Below, in pieces: positions 42,601-50,993 of a stretch of DNA of 64,000 nt. Origin of the DNA: Alphaproteobacteria bacterium (GTDB lineage: Bacteria > Myxococcota_A > UBA796 > GCA-2862545); NCBI GenBank assembly GCA_020632925.1, contig JACKER010000017.1, forward strand, positions 62,001 to 126,000, read 5' to 3'. How positions within the stretch are numbered: position 1 is the first letter of the stretch; the number at the start of each line of letters is the position of its first letter. The notes under the pieces are model-generated. The model saw only the letters and a list, made by a program, of their open reading frames with translations. It made no database searches and was not told the origin of the DNA. Made by a program: the position numbers and the translations under genes.

Positions 42601-43250
42601 CGGGAGCGCCGGCGCCGCCCCAGGAGGAGGAGCGGCAGCGCCGCCACGACCGCGTAGCTGCGACCGGTCCCCATGCAGCCGATGCCGCCGAGATCGCCGT
42701 CGTCGTCGTCGTCGCCGTCGAGCCCGCTGTCGTCGGTCGTGGTCCCCCCGCAGTGGGCGTCCATGCCGTCGCAGTCCTGGTCCAGGCCGTCGTCGCACAG
42801 GTCGTCGGCGCCCGGGTGGACGGTGGGGTTCGCGTCGTCGCAGTCGTCGGTGGTGAAGCCGTCGCCGTCGAGGTCGTCGGTCGGCAGCCCGCTGTCGGGC
42901 GTGGTCGTGGTGCCGCCGCAGCCCTCGTCCACGAGGCCGTCGCAGTCTTCGTCGCGGCCGTCGCAGGTCTCGATGGCGCCGGGGTGCACCTCGGGATCCG
43001 CGTCGTCGCAGTCGTCGGTGGTGAAGCCGTCGCCGTCCGCATCGGCCGTGGTGGTGCCGCCGCAGCCCTCGTCGACGAGGCCGTCGCAGTCCTCGTCACG
43101 GCTGTCGCAGGTCTCGGTCGCACCGGGGTGGACGGTCGGGTCGTTGTCGTCGCAGTCGCCGTTCTGGGCGTGGTAGCCGTCGCCGTCGGCGTCGATCGCG
43201 AAGGCGGCGGCGGGGGCGAAGAGGAAGGCGAGGGTCGTCAGGGTTCGCAT
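42597..43250 (-). CDS. MopE-like Asp-rich repeat protein with MYXO-CTERM-like tail
   Basis: A 217-residue secreted protein: signal peptide MRTLTTLAFLFAPAAAFA, then three repeats built on DADGDG...DCDD..P.VHPGA.E.CD..DEDCDGLVDEGC. These are thrombospondin type 3-like calcium-binding modules of MopE-type proteins, separated by GGTTT linkers. The C terminus has a Gly-Cys motif, a hydrophobic helix AVVAALPLLLLG and a basic tail RRRRSR, as in the MYXO-CTERM surface-sorting signal. The ATG at 43250 is chosen to begin the signal peptide. It heads the sigma/caspase operon. Confidence 0.85.
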   Translation of the reverse strand: MRTLTTLAFLFAPAAAFAIDADGDGYHAQNGDCDDNDPTVHPGATETCDSRDEDCDGLVDEGCGGTTTADADGDGFTTDDCDDADPEVHPGAIETCDGRDEDCDGLVDEGCGGTTTTPDSGLPTDDLDGDGFTTDDCDDANPTVHPGADDLCDDGLDQDCDGMDAHCGGTTTDDSGLDGDDDDDGDLGGIGCMGTGRSYAVVAALPLLLLGRRRRSR

Positions 43251-43324
43251 GTCGGCTCCGGGTTCGGCTGTACAACGTCCGAGGCGCGGCGACGTGGAAA
43301 AACGATCGTGGTACACCAGCAGGG

Positions 43325-44743
43325 ATGCTGCGGCCGGACCTCTCCGACGGTGCGCTCCCGCGTTTCGAGGGGTGGGAGACCCTCGAGAAGTTGGGGGAAG
43401 GCGGGATGTGCGTGGTGTACCGCGCGCGTCCCGAGGGCGGAGGTCCGGAGCGGGCCGTCAAGGTGCTCACCGACCGATCCAAGGCGGCGATCCGGCGCTT
43501 CATGGACGAAGGCCGTCTGCTGCAGCGCATCGACCACCCGAACGTCGTGAAGGTGCACGCGATCTCGGACGACGATCGGCCTCCCTGGCTGGTCATGGAC
43601 ATGCTCGGCGGGCGGGACCTCGAGGAGACCATGAAGGTCGAGGGGCCGATGGATCCCGAGCGGGCGGCGATGCTGTTCGCGGACCTCTCGTCGGCGCTCG
43701 CCACGGTCCACGCGGCGGGCGTCCGGCACCGGGACATCAAGCCCGCCAACATCCGACTGGGCGACGACGGGATCGGGCGGCTCATCGACTTCGGCATCGC
43801 GCGGGACGCGAACACCGAGCGCGTGACCCGCAGCGGCCTGGTCGTGGGGACCGCGTCCTACCTCCCGCCGGAGATCTTCACGGAGGAGGACGCGAACCAG
43901 GTCCAGGACACCGAGGCCGCCGACGTCTACGCCCTGGGCCAGACGCTGTGCGAGCTGCTCGCGGGCAAGCCGGTGCACGGCGGGCGCGAGCGGGGCACCG
44001 AGGCGTCGCTGCTCGTACGCATCATGCGCGACAAGCTCGATCGCGACTTCCTCGACCCTCGTGACTTCGGGGTCAAGGTGCCCGACGGGCTCTGCCGCGT
44101 GGTGCGTCACGCCACGATGCGCGAGCCGCAGGAGCGCCTGCAGAACGCGAGCGATCTGGAGGCCGAGCTCCGGTCATGGCTCGAGTCGCGCCGATCGCAG
44201 GCGTCGATGGCGCCGCTGACGCGCATCGACCCGAGCACCCTGGCGGCGCCGCTGCCTCCCACGCCGAGCGCCGAGGGGTTGCCACCGGCCCGACTGGAGC
44301 CGCCGCCCACCGTGTCGCCGCCGTCCAGCGCCACGCCGGCTCCCGCCGAGCCGACGAGCCGTACGGGGGCGGTCGCCACCACCGCAGCGGTCGGCGCGGT
44401 CGGCGCCATGGGCATCGCCGGCGTCGGCGTGATCGCGGCCGCGGTGGTCGTCTGCCTCGTGCTGCTCGGGGTCGCGGCCTGGATGTTCACCGCGAACAGC
44501 GACGAGTCCCGGCTCCGCGCGGAGGTCGACCGTCAGGCCACCGAGCTGTCGCGCTGCAGGCCCTCCTCGGAGATCGCCGAGATCGTGCTGGTGCTGACCG
44601 TCGAGGACCACCGCACCCGCTCGGTGACGGTGTCCGGCGATCCCGGCGGCCGCATCGGGCGCTGCGCCGAGCGCGTCCTCGAGCGGCGCCGGTGGACGGT
44701 CGGCGGGCCGATCACCGTCGAAGTCCCGGTCCAGTTCCGCTAG
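43325..44743 (+). CDS. Transmembrane Ser/Thr protein kinase
   Basis: A 472-residue receptor-like kinase. The catalytic domain (residues 15-280) shows LGEGGMCVVYRA, RAVKVL, the loop VRHRDIKPANIRL, LIDFGIARD and TASYLPPEIF. A Pro/Thr-rich linker leads to one long membrane helix with AVGAMGIAGVGVIAAAVVV and CLVLLGVAAWMF (near 360-388). The extracytoplasmic tail of about 80 residues ends in CAERVLERRRWTVGGPITVEVPVQFR-type sequence, which resembles a TonB C-terminal or AgmX-like domain. The substrate is unknown. It is divergent from the MYXO-CTERM gene, with 74 bp between starts. Confidence 0.9.
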   Translation: MLRPDLSDGALPRFEGWETLEKLGEGGMCVVYRARPEGGGPERAVKVLTDRSKAAIRRFMDEGRLLQRIDHPNVVKVHAISDDDRPPWLVMDMLGGRDLEETMKVEGPMDPERAAMLFADLSSALATVHAAGVRHRDIKPANIRLGDDGIGRLIDFGIARDANTERVTRSGLVVGTASYLPPEIFTEEDANQVQDTEAADVYALGQTLCELLAGKPVHGGRERGTEASLLVRIMRDKLDRDFLDPRDFGVKVPDGLCRVVRHATMREPQERLQNASDLEAELRSWLESRRSQASMAPLTRIDPSTLAAPLPPTPSAEGLPPARLEPPPTVSPPSSATPAPAEPTSRTGAVATTAAVGAVGAMGIAGVGVIAAAVVVCLVLLGVAAWMFTANSDESRLRAEVDRQATELSRCRPSSEIAEIVLVLTVEDHRTRSVTVSGDPGGRIGRCAERVLERRRWTVGGPITVEVPVQFR

Positions 44744-47700
44744 CCGCCACCGCGCGCTGGATGGCGTTCTCGAGGTCGGCGCGCTCGAAGGGCTTCTGCA
44801 GGAGCGGCCCCTCCGTCGGCGGGTTGCCCATCTCCCGCGTGTACCCGCTGACGAACACGATCGGCAGCCTGGAGTGGAGCTTGCGACAGGCCTTCGCGAG
44901 CTCGAAGCCGTTCATGCCCGGCATGAGCACGTCGGTGACCAGCACGTCCGGCGGCTCGGCCTCGACCATGCGCAGGGCGTCCTCGCCGCAGTCCGCCTCG
45001 ATCACGCGGTACCCGCCCGTCGTCAGGAGGCGACGCAGCGCGCGGCGGACGGTGGCCTCGTCGTCGCAGACCAGCACGAGCAGGCCCTCGCGCATCGGCC
45101 CGGTCGCGGGCATCGGATGGACCGGGGTCACCGCGCTCTCGGCGAGCGGCAGGACCACGTCGAAGGTGGTGCCGCGGCCCTCCTCGCTGCGCACGAACAC
45201 GTGCCCGCTGGACTGCGCCACGATCCCGTGGACGGAGGCGATGCCGAGCCGCGCGCGCGACTCCACGGGGTCGGGGGAGAACGGTTCGAACATCGTCGCC
45301 AGCTCGCGGGGGCTCAGCGCCCTCCCGCCGTGCGTGACCGAGAGCACGACCTGCGGACCGCAGCCCTCCGCGAGTCCCCAGGCGGCGCGCACCACACGCT
45401 CGTCGCGGTGACCCACCTCCATGAGCAGGGCGCCGCCGTCGGGCATGGACTGCGCGCCGTGCAGACCGAGGTTGATGATGACCAGCTCGAGCTGGTTGGG
45501 ATCGGCGAGCACCACGCAGCCGGGCTCGGCGTCGGTGCGGACGGTGATGTCCGAGCGGAGCAGGCGCCGCAGCACGGTGTGGGTACGCACCAGGAACTCG
45601 CCCAGGTCGATCTTCTCGGGGCTCAGGACCTGGCGCTGGCCAAAGGCCAGGAGGTGGCGGGTCAGCGTCGCTCCGCGCTCCACCGCCTCCAGGATCTGGT
45701 CGACGGGCTCGCTCCAGTCGCTCGGACCGTCCTGCTGCAGCTCGGTGGCGCTGCCTTTCACCACCATCAACAGGTTGTTGAAGTCGTGGGCGACGCCGCC
45801 GGCGAGGCGACCGATCGCCTCCAGGCGCTCGGCTTGCGCGAGGCGTTGCTGCAGGTCGAGGAGCGGGGACAGGTCGGTCGACGAGACGAGGCGGCGCCCG
45901 TCACCGAGGTCCTCGATGCCCACGCGGACGGGTACGAGCGTGCCGTCCGGTCGCACCGCCTTCGCGGCGGCGACGTCGACCAGGACCGCGAAGCGCTCAC
46001 CGATGAGGGCCTCACGGTCGCGGGCGAACAGTCGGCAGGCGGACGCGTTGGCGTCGAGGACGCGGTCGTCGGCATCGAGCACCAGCAGACCGTCCGTCGC
46101 GGCCTCGAACACGCCTCGCCAGTGCTGCTCGCTCAGCCGCAGACCTGCGACCAGCGACGCGCGGTGCTGGACCTCCCGCTGCAGCTCCTGGTTCCGGGTG
46201 CGCGCCCGCCACACCATCCAGGCGCCGTAGGCGGTGAGCGCCGCGAGGGCGCCGAGCAGGACGGACAACCGGGTCGCCGGCCGCTCCCACAGGGACGGCT
46301 GCAGCTCGAACGTGGCGCTCGCGGGCTCGGAGAGGACCCCGTCCTCGTTGGCGGCGCGGACCTCGATCCGGACGGGGCCCGCTGGGAGGTTGGCCAGGCG
46401 TACGACGCGCTCGGCACCGACGTCGGTCCACTCGACGGACGGTGTGGCGCGGATCTGGAACCGGGCGAGACGGGGCGCGCCCAGCACGGAGGCGGTGTAC
46501 CGGAGCATGGTGTCGCGCTTCCCCGGTGGGATCACGGCACCTTCGAGGGGCCACGGACGCCCATCGACCACCAGCTCGTCGATCCGGACACCGGGGGCGA
46601 CCGGGTTGGTCACGGCCTCGTGGTCCGGCTCGAAGCTCACCACCCCGTCGATGGTCGAGAACCACAGCCGCCCCTGGTCGTCCTCGCCCACCGAGGGTGA
46701 GGAGCCCCCGTTGCCCTCGCCCGACGGAAAGAGCCTGGCGCGGACCAGGTGCGCGTCGTCCCCCGAAGCCGCCCGCGCCAGGTCGTCGAAGGACACGCGG
46801 GAGACACCGCGGTTGCCGTTGATCCAAAGGTACCCGTGGTCATCGTCCAGCAGCCCGGAGGCGATGTCCTCGACCAGCCCGTCGCCGCGTCCGAGGCGCG
46901 CGACGACCGCGCCCTGGCGCACGAGGACCAGCCCTCCTCCGTAGGTCCCGAGCCAGGTGTCCGACCCGCGGAACAGGATGCTGCGGACCTGGGCGCTGGG
47001 CATGCCTTCCGACGTTCCGAGGTGGCGGGTGCCGTCGCGATCGACGATCACCACACCATCGAGCACGCCGAGCCACATCGCCCCGTCGGGCGCCACGGCG
47101 ATCGCGCCGACCACCCGATTCCGGAGCTGGTCCACCTCCCGCAGTCCCCGGCCATCGAGGACGTAGGCGCCTGCTCCCTCCGTGCCGATCCACAGCTCGT
47201 CCTCCCGACGCTCGAGGGCGAGCACGCGAGCGGGCAGCGCGACGCGCTCGTCGGGGCGTCCCAGCGGAGCGAGCTCCTTGCCGTGGGCGACCCACAGGGT
47301 CCCGTCCGGATCGAGGTGCATGGCGGAGGCGTCGCACCGGTCGCCCGCCACCGGCGTGCCCTGCAGGTCGACGAGCCGCCCGCAGCCCACCGAGCTCAGG
47401 ACGGTGTCCCGCCAGGGTTGGACGAGGTGGGTCGGGAGCCCGGGGAAGTGCCGCTCGAACGGCATCTCCGTGACCCTGACCAGCCCCTGCTGGTCGGTGC
47501 CCGCCCAGACGTTGCCCTCGCGGTCCTGGAACAGGGAGCGGACGCCGCCGAGTCCCTCCCACCGGGCCACCTGGACCAGCTGGTCGCCGTCGAAGGGAGC
47601 GAACAGCTCGAGCGCGTCCGTCGCCCCGAGCCAGAGCCGTCCGCGGTGGTCGACGAGGACCGAGCCCAGCCCGACGGCGTGCTCTCGCACGCGCTGCGGT

Positions 47701-48320
47701 TCGCCGTCACCGGCCAGGGTCCACAGCCCCTCCGCGGCGAGCACCCAGAGTCGTCCCGTCGGCTCGGCCGCGATCTCGATGACGTCGGGCACGTCGATCC
47801 ATCGACCCTCGGGTGCGAGCAGGCGTTCGCCACCGGCCCACACCCGCCCGCCGATGCGCTGCACCTCGCGGAACGAGCCGTCCGTGGTCCTGGTCTGGCC
47901 GGCCGGATCGACCGTGATCAGTCCCTGCTGCGTGGCGACGTGGACGCCGTCGCCGTCCGCCAGCAGGTCCCACACGACGGCGTTGCGCCTGCGGTCCGGC
48001 AGCCGGGTGACGACGGTCGCACGATCGTCATCGAGTCGCGCGACCACGCCGTACTGCGTGCCCACCCACACCGCGTCGTCCGGACCGACCGCGACCGCGG
48101 TGATGCGGACGTCGGGCACGCCCAGCGTCGACCCTGGATCCACCACCTCCATGTGGAGCCCGTCGAACCGCGCGAGCCCACCGAACGTCGCGACGAGCAG
48201 GAAGCCGTCGCGGTCCTGCGCCAGATCGGTCACCGAGCTCTGCGGCAGGCCCTCCTCGATACCGAAGGCCTCGAAGGCGAAGTGTTCCGCGAGCGGTCCG
48301 CTGGCGTCGATCGGGTGCAC
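44712..48320 (-). CDS. Hybrid histidine kinase with propeller sensor and degenerate ATP site
   Basis: A 1202-residue protein. Residues 1 to about 560 are two-component propeller repeats (GIEEGLPQSSVTDLAQDRDG), followed by a Y_Y_Y-like domain, one membrane helix (near 690), a PAS domain, and a dimerisation domain with the phospho-acceptor His in GGVAHDFNNLLMVV (near 845). The catalytic domain departs from the family: the N-box Asn is His (INLGLHGAQSM), the D-T-G-x-G-M box reads THGGRAL, and the second glycine box reads RLGIAS. The C-terminal receiver is intact with Asp near 1128 (VTDVLMPGMNG). The GTG start gives no signal peptide, although the propeller should be periplasmic; an in-frame stop 12 codons upstream excludes a longer form. 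Confidence 0.88.
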   Translation of the reverse strand: MHPIDASGPLAEHFAFEAFGIEEGLPQSSVTDLAQDRDGFLLVATFGGLARFDGLHMEVVDPGSTLGVPDVRITAVAVGPDDAVWVGTQYGVVARLDDDRATVVTRLPDRRRNAVVWDLLADGDGVHVATQQGLITVDPAGQTRTTDGSFREVQRIGGRVWAGGERLLAPEGRWIDVPDVIEIAAEPTGRLWVLAAEGLWTLAGDGEPQRVREHAVGLGSVLVDHRGRLWLGATDALELFAPFDGDQLVQVARWEGLGGVRSLFQDREGNVWAGTDQQGLVRVTEMPFERHFPGLPTHLVQPWRDTVLSSVGCGRLVDLQGTPVAGDRCDASAMHLDPDGTLWVAHGKELAPLGRPDERVALPARVLALERREDELWIGTEGAGAYVLDGRGLREVDQLRNRVVGAIAVAPDGAMWLGVLDGVVIVDRDGTRHLGTSEGMPSAQVRSILFRGSDTWLGTYGGGLVLVRQGAVVARLGRGDGLVEDIASGLLDDDHGYLWINGNRGVSRVSFDDLARAASGDDAHLVRARLFPSGEGNGGSSPSVGEDDQGRLWFSTIDGVVSFEPDHEAVTNPVAPGVRIDELVVDGRPWPLEGAVIPPGKRDTMLRYTASVLGAPRLARFQIRATPSVEWTDVGAERVVRLANLPAGPVRIEVRAANEDGVLSEPASATFELQPSLWERPATRLSVLLGALAALTAYGAWMVWRARTRNQELQREVQHRASLVAGLRLSEQHWRGVFEAATDGLLVLDADDRVLDANASACRLFARDREALIGERFAVLVDVAAAKAVRPDGTLVPVRVGIEDLGDGRRLVSSTDLSPLLDLQQRLAQAERLEAIGRLAGGVAHDFNNLLMVVKGSATELQQDGPSDWSEPVDQILEAVERGATLTRHLLAFGQRQVLSPEKIDLGEFLVRTHTVLRRLLRSDITVRTDAEPGCVVLADPNQLELVIINLGLHGAQSMPDGGALLMEVGHRDERVVRAAWGLAEGCGPQVVLSVTHGGRALSPRELATMFEPFSPDPVESRARLGIASVHGIVAQSSGHVFVRSEEGRGTTFDVVLPLAESAVTPVHPMPATGPMREGLLVLVCDDEATVRRALRRLLTTGGYRVIEADCGEDALRMVEAEPPDVLVTDVLMPGMNGFELAKACRKLHSRLPIVFVSGYTREMGNPPTEGPLLQKPFERADLENAIQRAVAASGTGPGLRR

Positions 48321-48491
48321 CAGGGGGCTCCTGGACTCGCGGCGAGGTGGCCGATCCTATCGTGGGCCGGTCCCTCCTACCGCACCGCGTCGCTCGACAC
48401 TGACGCAAACGGCGTGAGGGACAGCGCTGCCGCGATCGTGAGCGGCGCGAGCCAGATCGCGGTCAGGCGTCCGAAGGGGAGCCCAGCGCGT

Positions 48492-49802
48492 TCAGCGCAG
48501 CTCGGCGACGGGCACCATGGGGGTGTCGGGCAGTGCGGGCTGGTCCTCCAGTCGCAGCCGGCCTTCGCCCGAGAGGATCCGGCTGGCGTCCAGCGCGAGC
48601 CAGGGCAGCCAGGCATCGCGTCCGTCGTGCGGGCCTCCCTGGACGACGCCCATGCAGCCTGCGTCGTCGCAGGTGTAGATGCTCATCGACCCGATCTCGG
48701 TGTCCAGCGAGGGGATCTGTCCCACGGGCGACTCGCTCAACGCGACCAACAGCTGATCGGGGCTACCGAGCCCCAAGCGGTCCGCCAGGCGCTCGTCCAG
48801 CCGCCAGGCACAGCACGGTCCCGGCACCGCCTCGACCGCGTCGGGGACCTTCAGGGGTTTCAGGCCCATTCGAGCGATCTCCTCCTCCGGCAGGTCCACG
48901 AGGCCCCGCGGCCGCCAGTCCATGCGCCGCAGGTTGGTCGTTCCGTCCGGATGGAACAGCACCAACCAGGGTCCGTCCTTGCGCATCACGCTCCAGGCGA
49001 GGACGCCGACGAAGTCGACCCACTGACCCGTGGGAGGCAGGCGTTCCTCCGGCGGCAGTCCCCAGTCGGGGAGGGTGGCCGGGTCGTCCTGGAGGGCGCC
49101 CTGGTAGGCCTGGGCGGCGGACCGCAGCCAGTCCGGAACGAGCTCGCCCACTGGGACCACCGGGACGGGGACGTTCGCGTCGAGGTCGGACCACCGGAAC
49201 GCGAGCGATGCACCCTGGTGCATCCCGAGGTCGTCGTACGGCTCGTTCAGCAGGGCGCCGACACAGCCCTCCTCGTCGCACGTGCGCAGACCGAGCCACG
49301 GCAGCTCGGTCATGATGCTCCCGTCGTCCTTGCGTCTCCCCACGACCACGCGCAGATCGTCGGGGTAGTCCGGGTGCAGGCGTCCCACGAGCCGTTCGTC
49401 GGTCCGCCAGTGGCCGTAGAGGGTGCCCGGAGGCGGCTGTCCCTGGTAGCCCTCGACGAACGGAGCCACGGCCGGGAGGCCCGCCTCGGCGGGGTTCAAG
49501 GTCAGCGCGCCGGCGGGCGCCCACGACAGTCGCCGGATCCGGATCCGATCGGTGTCCGGCTGCACCCTGGCCGAGAGCCCCTGCTCCGCGTCGACGTAGA
49601 CGTAGGCGACCTCGTCGCCCACCTGGATCCATGTCCCCGTGGCGAGGAGCTGCGGGTCTGCGGCCGGTGCCCACGGCCCCTCGGCGCCGGTCACCTCCAT
49701 CCCGATGGAACGGGCGCCCGCGTACCCCTCGACCCCGCCGCGGACCGACTTCGAGCATCCCAGCGCGGTGACCAACACCAACGAGAACCAGCGTCTCTGC
49801 AT
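48492..49802 (-). CDS. Predicted lipoprotein with an internal duplication
   Basis: A 436-residue lipoprotein: signal MQRRWFSLVLVTALGC with the lipobox Cys at residue 16; GGAGG lies upstream of the ATG at 49802. The mature protein contains two related halves. Each has a W-R-x-D-E-R-L-x-x-R-L segment, a D-D-L/D-Q-L strand, and a motif TCDEEGCVGALLNEPYDD (first copy) or TCDDAGCMGVVQGGPHDG (second copy) with a conserved Cys pair. No known family is recognised. It is a likely periplasmic or outer-membrane protein. It is followed after about 170 bp by the histidine kinase gene. Confidence 0.7.
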   Translation of the reverse strand: MQRRWFSLVLVTALGCSKSVRGGVEGYAGARSIGMEVTGAEGPWAPAADPQLLATGTWIQVGDEVAYVYVDAEQGLSARVQPDTDRIRIRRLSWAPAGALTLNPAEAGLPAVAPFVEGYQGQPPPGTLYGHWRTDERLVGRLHPDYPDDLRVVVGRRKDDGSIMTELPWLGLRTCDEEGCVGALLNEPYDDLGMHQGASLAFRWSDLDANVPVPVVPVGELVPDWLRSAAQAYQGALQDDPATLPDWGLPPEERLPPTGQWVDFVGVLAWSVMRKDGPWLVLFHPDGTTNLRRMDWRPRGLVDLPEEEIARMGLKPLKVPDAVEAVPGPCCAWRLDERLADRLGLGSPDQLLVALSESPVGQIPSLDTEIGSMSIYTCDDAGCMGVVQGGPHDGRDAWLPWLALDASRILSGEGRLRLEDQPALPDTPMVPVAELR

Positions 49803-49952
49803 TCGCCCTCCATGCGGAGGAACGCTACCACCTCGGCACAGAGGCGCGCCCGGTGACCAGGTCGGCACTCCATCCCCCTGGCGCGGGGCGTCTCCAGGCC
49901 GGCTCGCTTCGCGTCGGGTCGCGAACGGTGGCGAGTGGGTACGCACGGACCC

Positions 49953-50939
49953 CTACCGGAACGTGAAGCCCTCCTGCACCAGCGCCTCGACCTTCTTCCC
50001 ATCCTTCCGAGGTGGGAAGTACTCCCACTGTTCGACGGCCGTCGCGATGACGGCCCTGAACGTGTCCGGGCAGCCGTCGACACGAATCAGATGCACCCGC
50101 CCGGTTCGTTCGATGTACAGGGTGGCCATGCACCGGTAGCTCTCGCCGCCCGGAATCGGTGCGGGAAGGACCGGAGCCACCCTCCGCTTCAGCACGACCT
50201 CGCTGTGATGGAACCGCACGGCTCCCGCGGGGACCGGTGGCTGCAGCTCGGGCCAACCTCGCGCCGTGTCCACATCAGCCCATGGAGTGCCCGCAGGGAG
50301 CCACTCGGACCCGGTCGCGCGCACGAGCGGCCGAACCGCGAGGGGCGTCCCCCGCGACACATCGATGTGTGGACGCCACATCGACGAGGCCGTGTCCAGG
50401 TCGACCCCACAGGTGGGGTCTGCGGCCACCGTTCGCCAGGCATGCGACAAGGAGGGCTCCGGGCAGGTCCCATCGGTGGCCAGCAACGCAGTCGCGGCCG
50501 GACACCCTACGAGCGCCGCCTCCCATCCCTGCACCACGTCGCCCCCCTGCGAGCCCGGGGCAGCGGGCCACTCCATCGGGAGTCGGGTCGCCTCCACGAC
50601 CTCGAAGAGGCCTGGCAGGGGGCCCACCAGCGCGATCACCTCGTCCACGGGAAGATTCCGGTCGATGGCCACGTACCGGGGTGCCTCGGGGCTCGGCTGG
50701 GACCCGACCGTCCACACCGTGCCGGGGGCGTGCTCCGCCACCGGGAGCGGCCCGATGTCGGCTCCTGGCACGTTCACGGGTGCGACGCCGAGGTCCTCCC
50801 ACGAGAGGACGTCGACGTGGCTTCGACAGCGGACGAAGGCCGGCTGGGACGCCTCGGGCGACGCAGCGACGGCCAACATGGTCAGCAGGGTGTGGAGCAC
50901 CAGGAACCTCGACCGAAAGCTCGATCCTTGGGGGGCCAT
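49953..50939 (-). CDS. Secreted protein with TonB C-terminal-like domain
   Basis: A 328-residue protein. The N terminus has a basic stretch and hydrophobic segment FLVLHTLLTMLAVAASPEA, a probable signal peptide or anchor. The C-terminal 75 residues read YRCMATLYIERTGRVHLIRV then DGCPDTFRAVIATAVEQWEY and FPPRKDGKKVEALVQ, the pattern of TonB C-terminal/energy-transducer domains (central W-x-F/Y-x-P). The middle is unassigned. Without a clear Pro-rich spanning region it is probably not a true TonB. The gene lies 54 bp after fusA on the same strand. Confidence 0.66.
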   Translation of the reverse strand: MAPQGSSFRSRFLVLHTLLTMLAVAASPEASQPAFVRCRSHVDVLSWEDLGVAPVNVPGADIGPLPVAEHAPGTVWTVGSQPSPEAPRYVAIDRNLPVDEVIALVGPLPGLFEVVEATRLPMEWPAAPGSQGGDVVQGWEAALVGCPAATALLATDGTCPEPSLSHAWRTVAADPTCGVDLDTASSMWRPHIDVSRGTPLAVRPLVRATGSEWLPAGTPWADVDTARGWPELQPPVPAGAVRFHHSEVVLKRRVAPVLPAPIPGGESYRCMATLYIERTGRVHLIRVDGCPDTFRAVIATAVEQWEYFPPRKDGKKVEALVQEGFTFR

Positions 50940-50993
50940 CCAACGAACGCGTTTTCGTCGTTCAGACCAGCCTCCACGCCTCCAGGTGACTCC

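Noticed and set aside
48361..48491. Possible promoter with TAGGAT upstream of the histidine kinase
   Set aside because: A -10-like hexamer exists at 48354-48359 but no acceptable -35 hexamer lies 16-18 nt upstream of it.
50940..50993. Hairpin between fusA and the TonB-like gene as a terminator
   Set aside because: It is only a 5-bp stem with no T-run; not a convincing intrinsic terminator.
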